Part shown: one piece after another, positions 34,245 through 34,372 of the stretch
How positions within the stretch are numbered: position 1 is the stretch's first letter
Layout of the letters: each line of letters opens with the position of its first letter
DNA from: an uncultured Chlorobiaceae bacterium
Lineage (GTDB): Bacteria; Bacteroidota; Chlorobiia; Chlorobiales; Chlorobiaceae
DNA length: 34,372 nucleotides
NCBI GenBank assembly: GCA_903866255.1
Contig: CAIPMW010000108.1
Coordinates: forward strand, 1-34,372
Direction of reading: 5' to 3'
Position numbers and translations under genes: made by a program
The notes under the pieces: generated by a model
Database searches by the model: none
What the model saw: only the letters and a program-made list of their open reading frames with translations
What the model was told of the DNA's origin: nothing

Positions 34245-34372
34245 TGAATGAACAAAAAAAAGGGTGGAAAAGATATCGCAATTGCTTATATTATTGGTAG
34301 TTAAAGTCAATAAATAAGACACAATATCTATGCCGCCCTTTGAACAGAATATAGTCATACCACAGAGTACTC

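Noticed and set aside
1-34372. CRISPR arrays, prophage or restriction systems
   Set aside because: No regularly spaced repeats, phage structural genes, integrase or restriction/defence genes were seen; the only mobile trace is the decayed IS.

Overview
The window looks like chromosomal DNA from a Gram-negative anaerobe, most likely a green sulfur bacterium (Chlorobiota, Chlorobium/Pelodictyon type). This rests on the combination of an NfnAB transhydrogenase, a HydB/HydG-type flavoprotein pair without hydrogenase subunits, an MsbA-like exporter, LPS-core glycosyltransferases and the general character of the proteins. No photosynthesis gene lies in the window, so the assignment is an inference.

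Layout. 1-1945: a decayed ISNCY-like insertion sequence whose transposase is broken in two places, followed by a broken VapB-like antitoxin gene with no toxin. 1955-7215 (minus): a probable four-gene unit in transcription order alpha/beta hydrolase, bifunctional penicillin-binding protein, guaA, small cupin. 7326-10441 (plus): a DedA membrane protein, a 325-bp gap with two predicted hairpins, tRNA-Pro(GGG), then a translationally coupled pair, a radical SAM protein with a C-terminal helix-hairpin-helix and a DUF4130 protein, which belong to a little-studied putative DNA modification/repair system. A perfect 12-bp hairpin at 10531-10564 separates this from the convergent minus-strand nfnA-nfnB pair (10583-12955).

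13128-17989 (plus): hisH, hisA, scpB, rluB and a predicted secreted beta-barrel protein with an N-terminal ComEA-like helix-hairpin-helix, tightly packed. 18003-23245 (minus): Sua5/TsaC, a dolichol/phytol-kinase-like membrane protein, the HydG-like and HydB-like pair, and a U32-family protein. 23401-31781 (plus): an MsbA-like exporter, two strikingly AT-rich FkbM methyltransferase genes, then an overlapping run of glycosyltransferases (GT9, three GT2-like) and a WaaF-like heptosyltransferase. 31902-34182 (minus, convergent): an O-antigen ligase/polymerase-like membrane protein and another GT9 transferase.

How the parts work together. The right third is an envelope glycolipid locus: lipid A-core flipping (MsbA), core sugar addition (GT9/GT2), ligation or polymerisation (WaaL/Wzy-like) and possible sugar O-methylation (FkbM). 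The middle holds redox modules that move electrons between ferredoxin, NADH and NADPH (NfnAB, HydBG-like) beside housekeeping genes. The most interesting under-described items are the radical SAM/DUF4130 pair, the helix-hairpin-helix beta-barrel protein, and the HydBG-like pair without catalytic partner. All functions are inferred from sequence reading alone; no database search was run.
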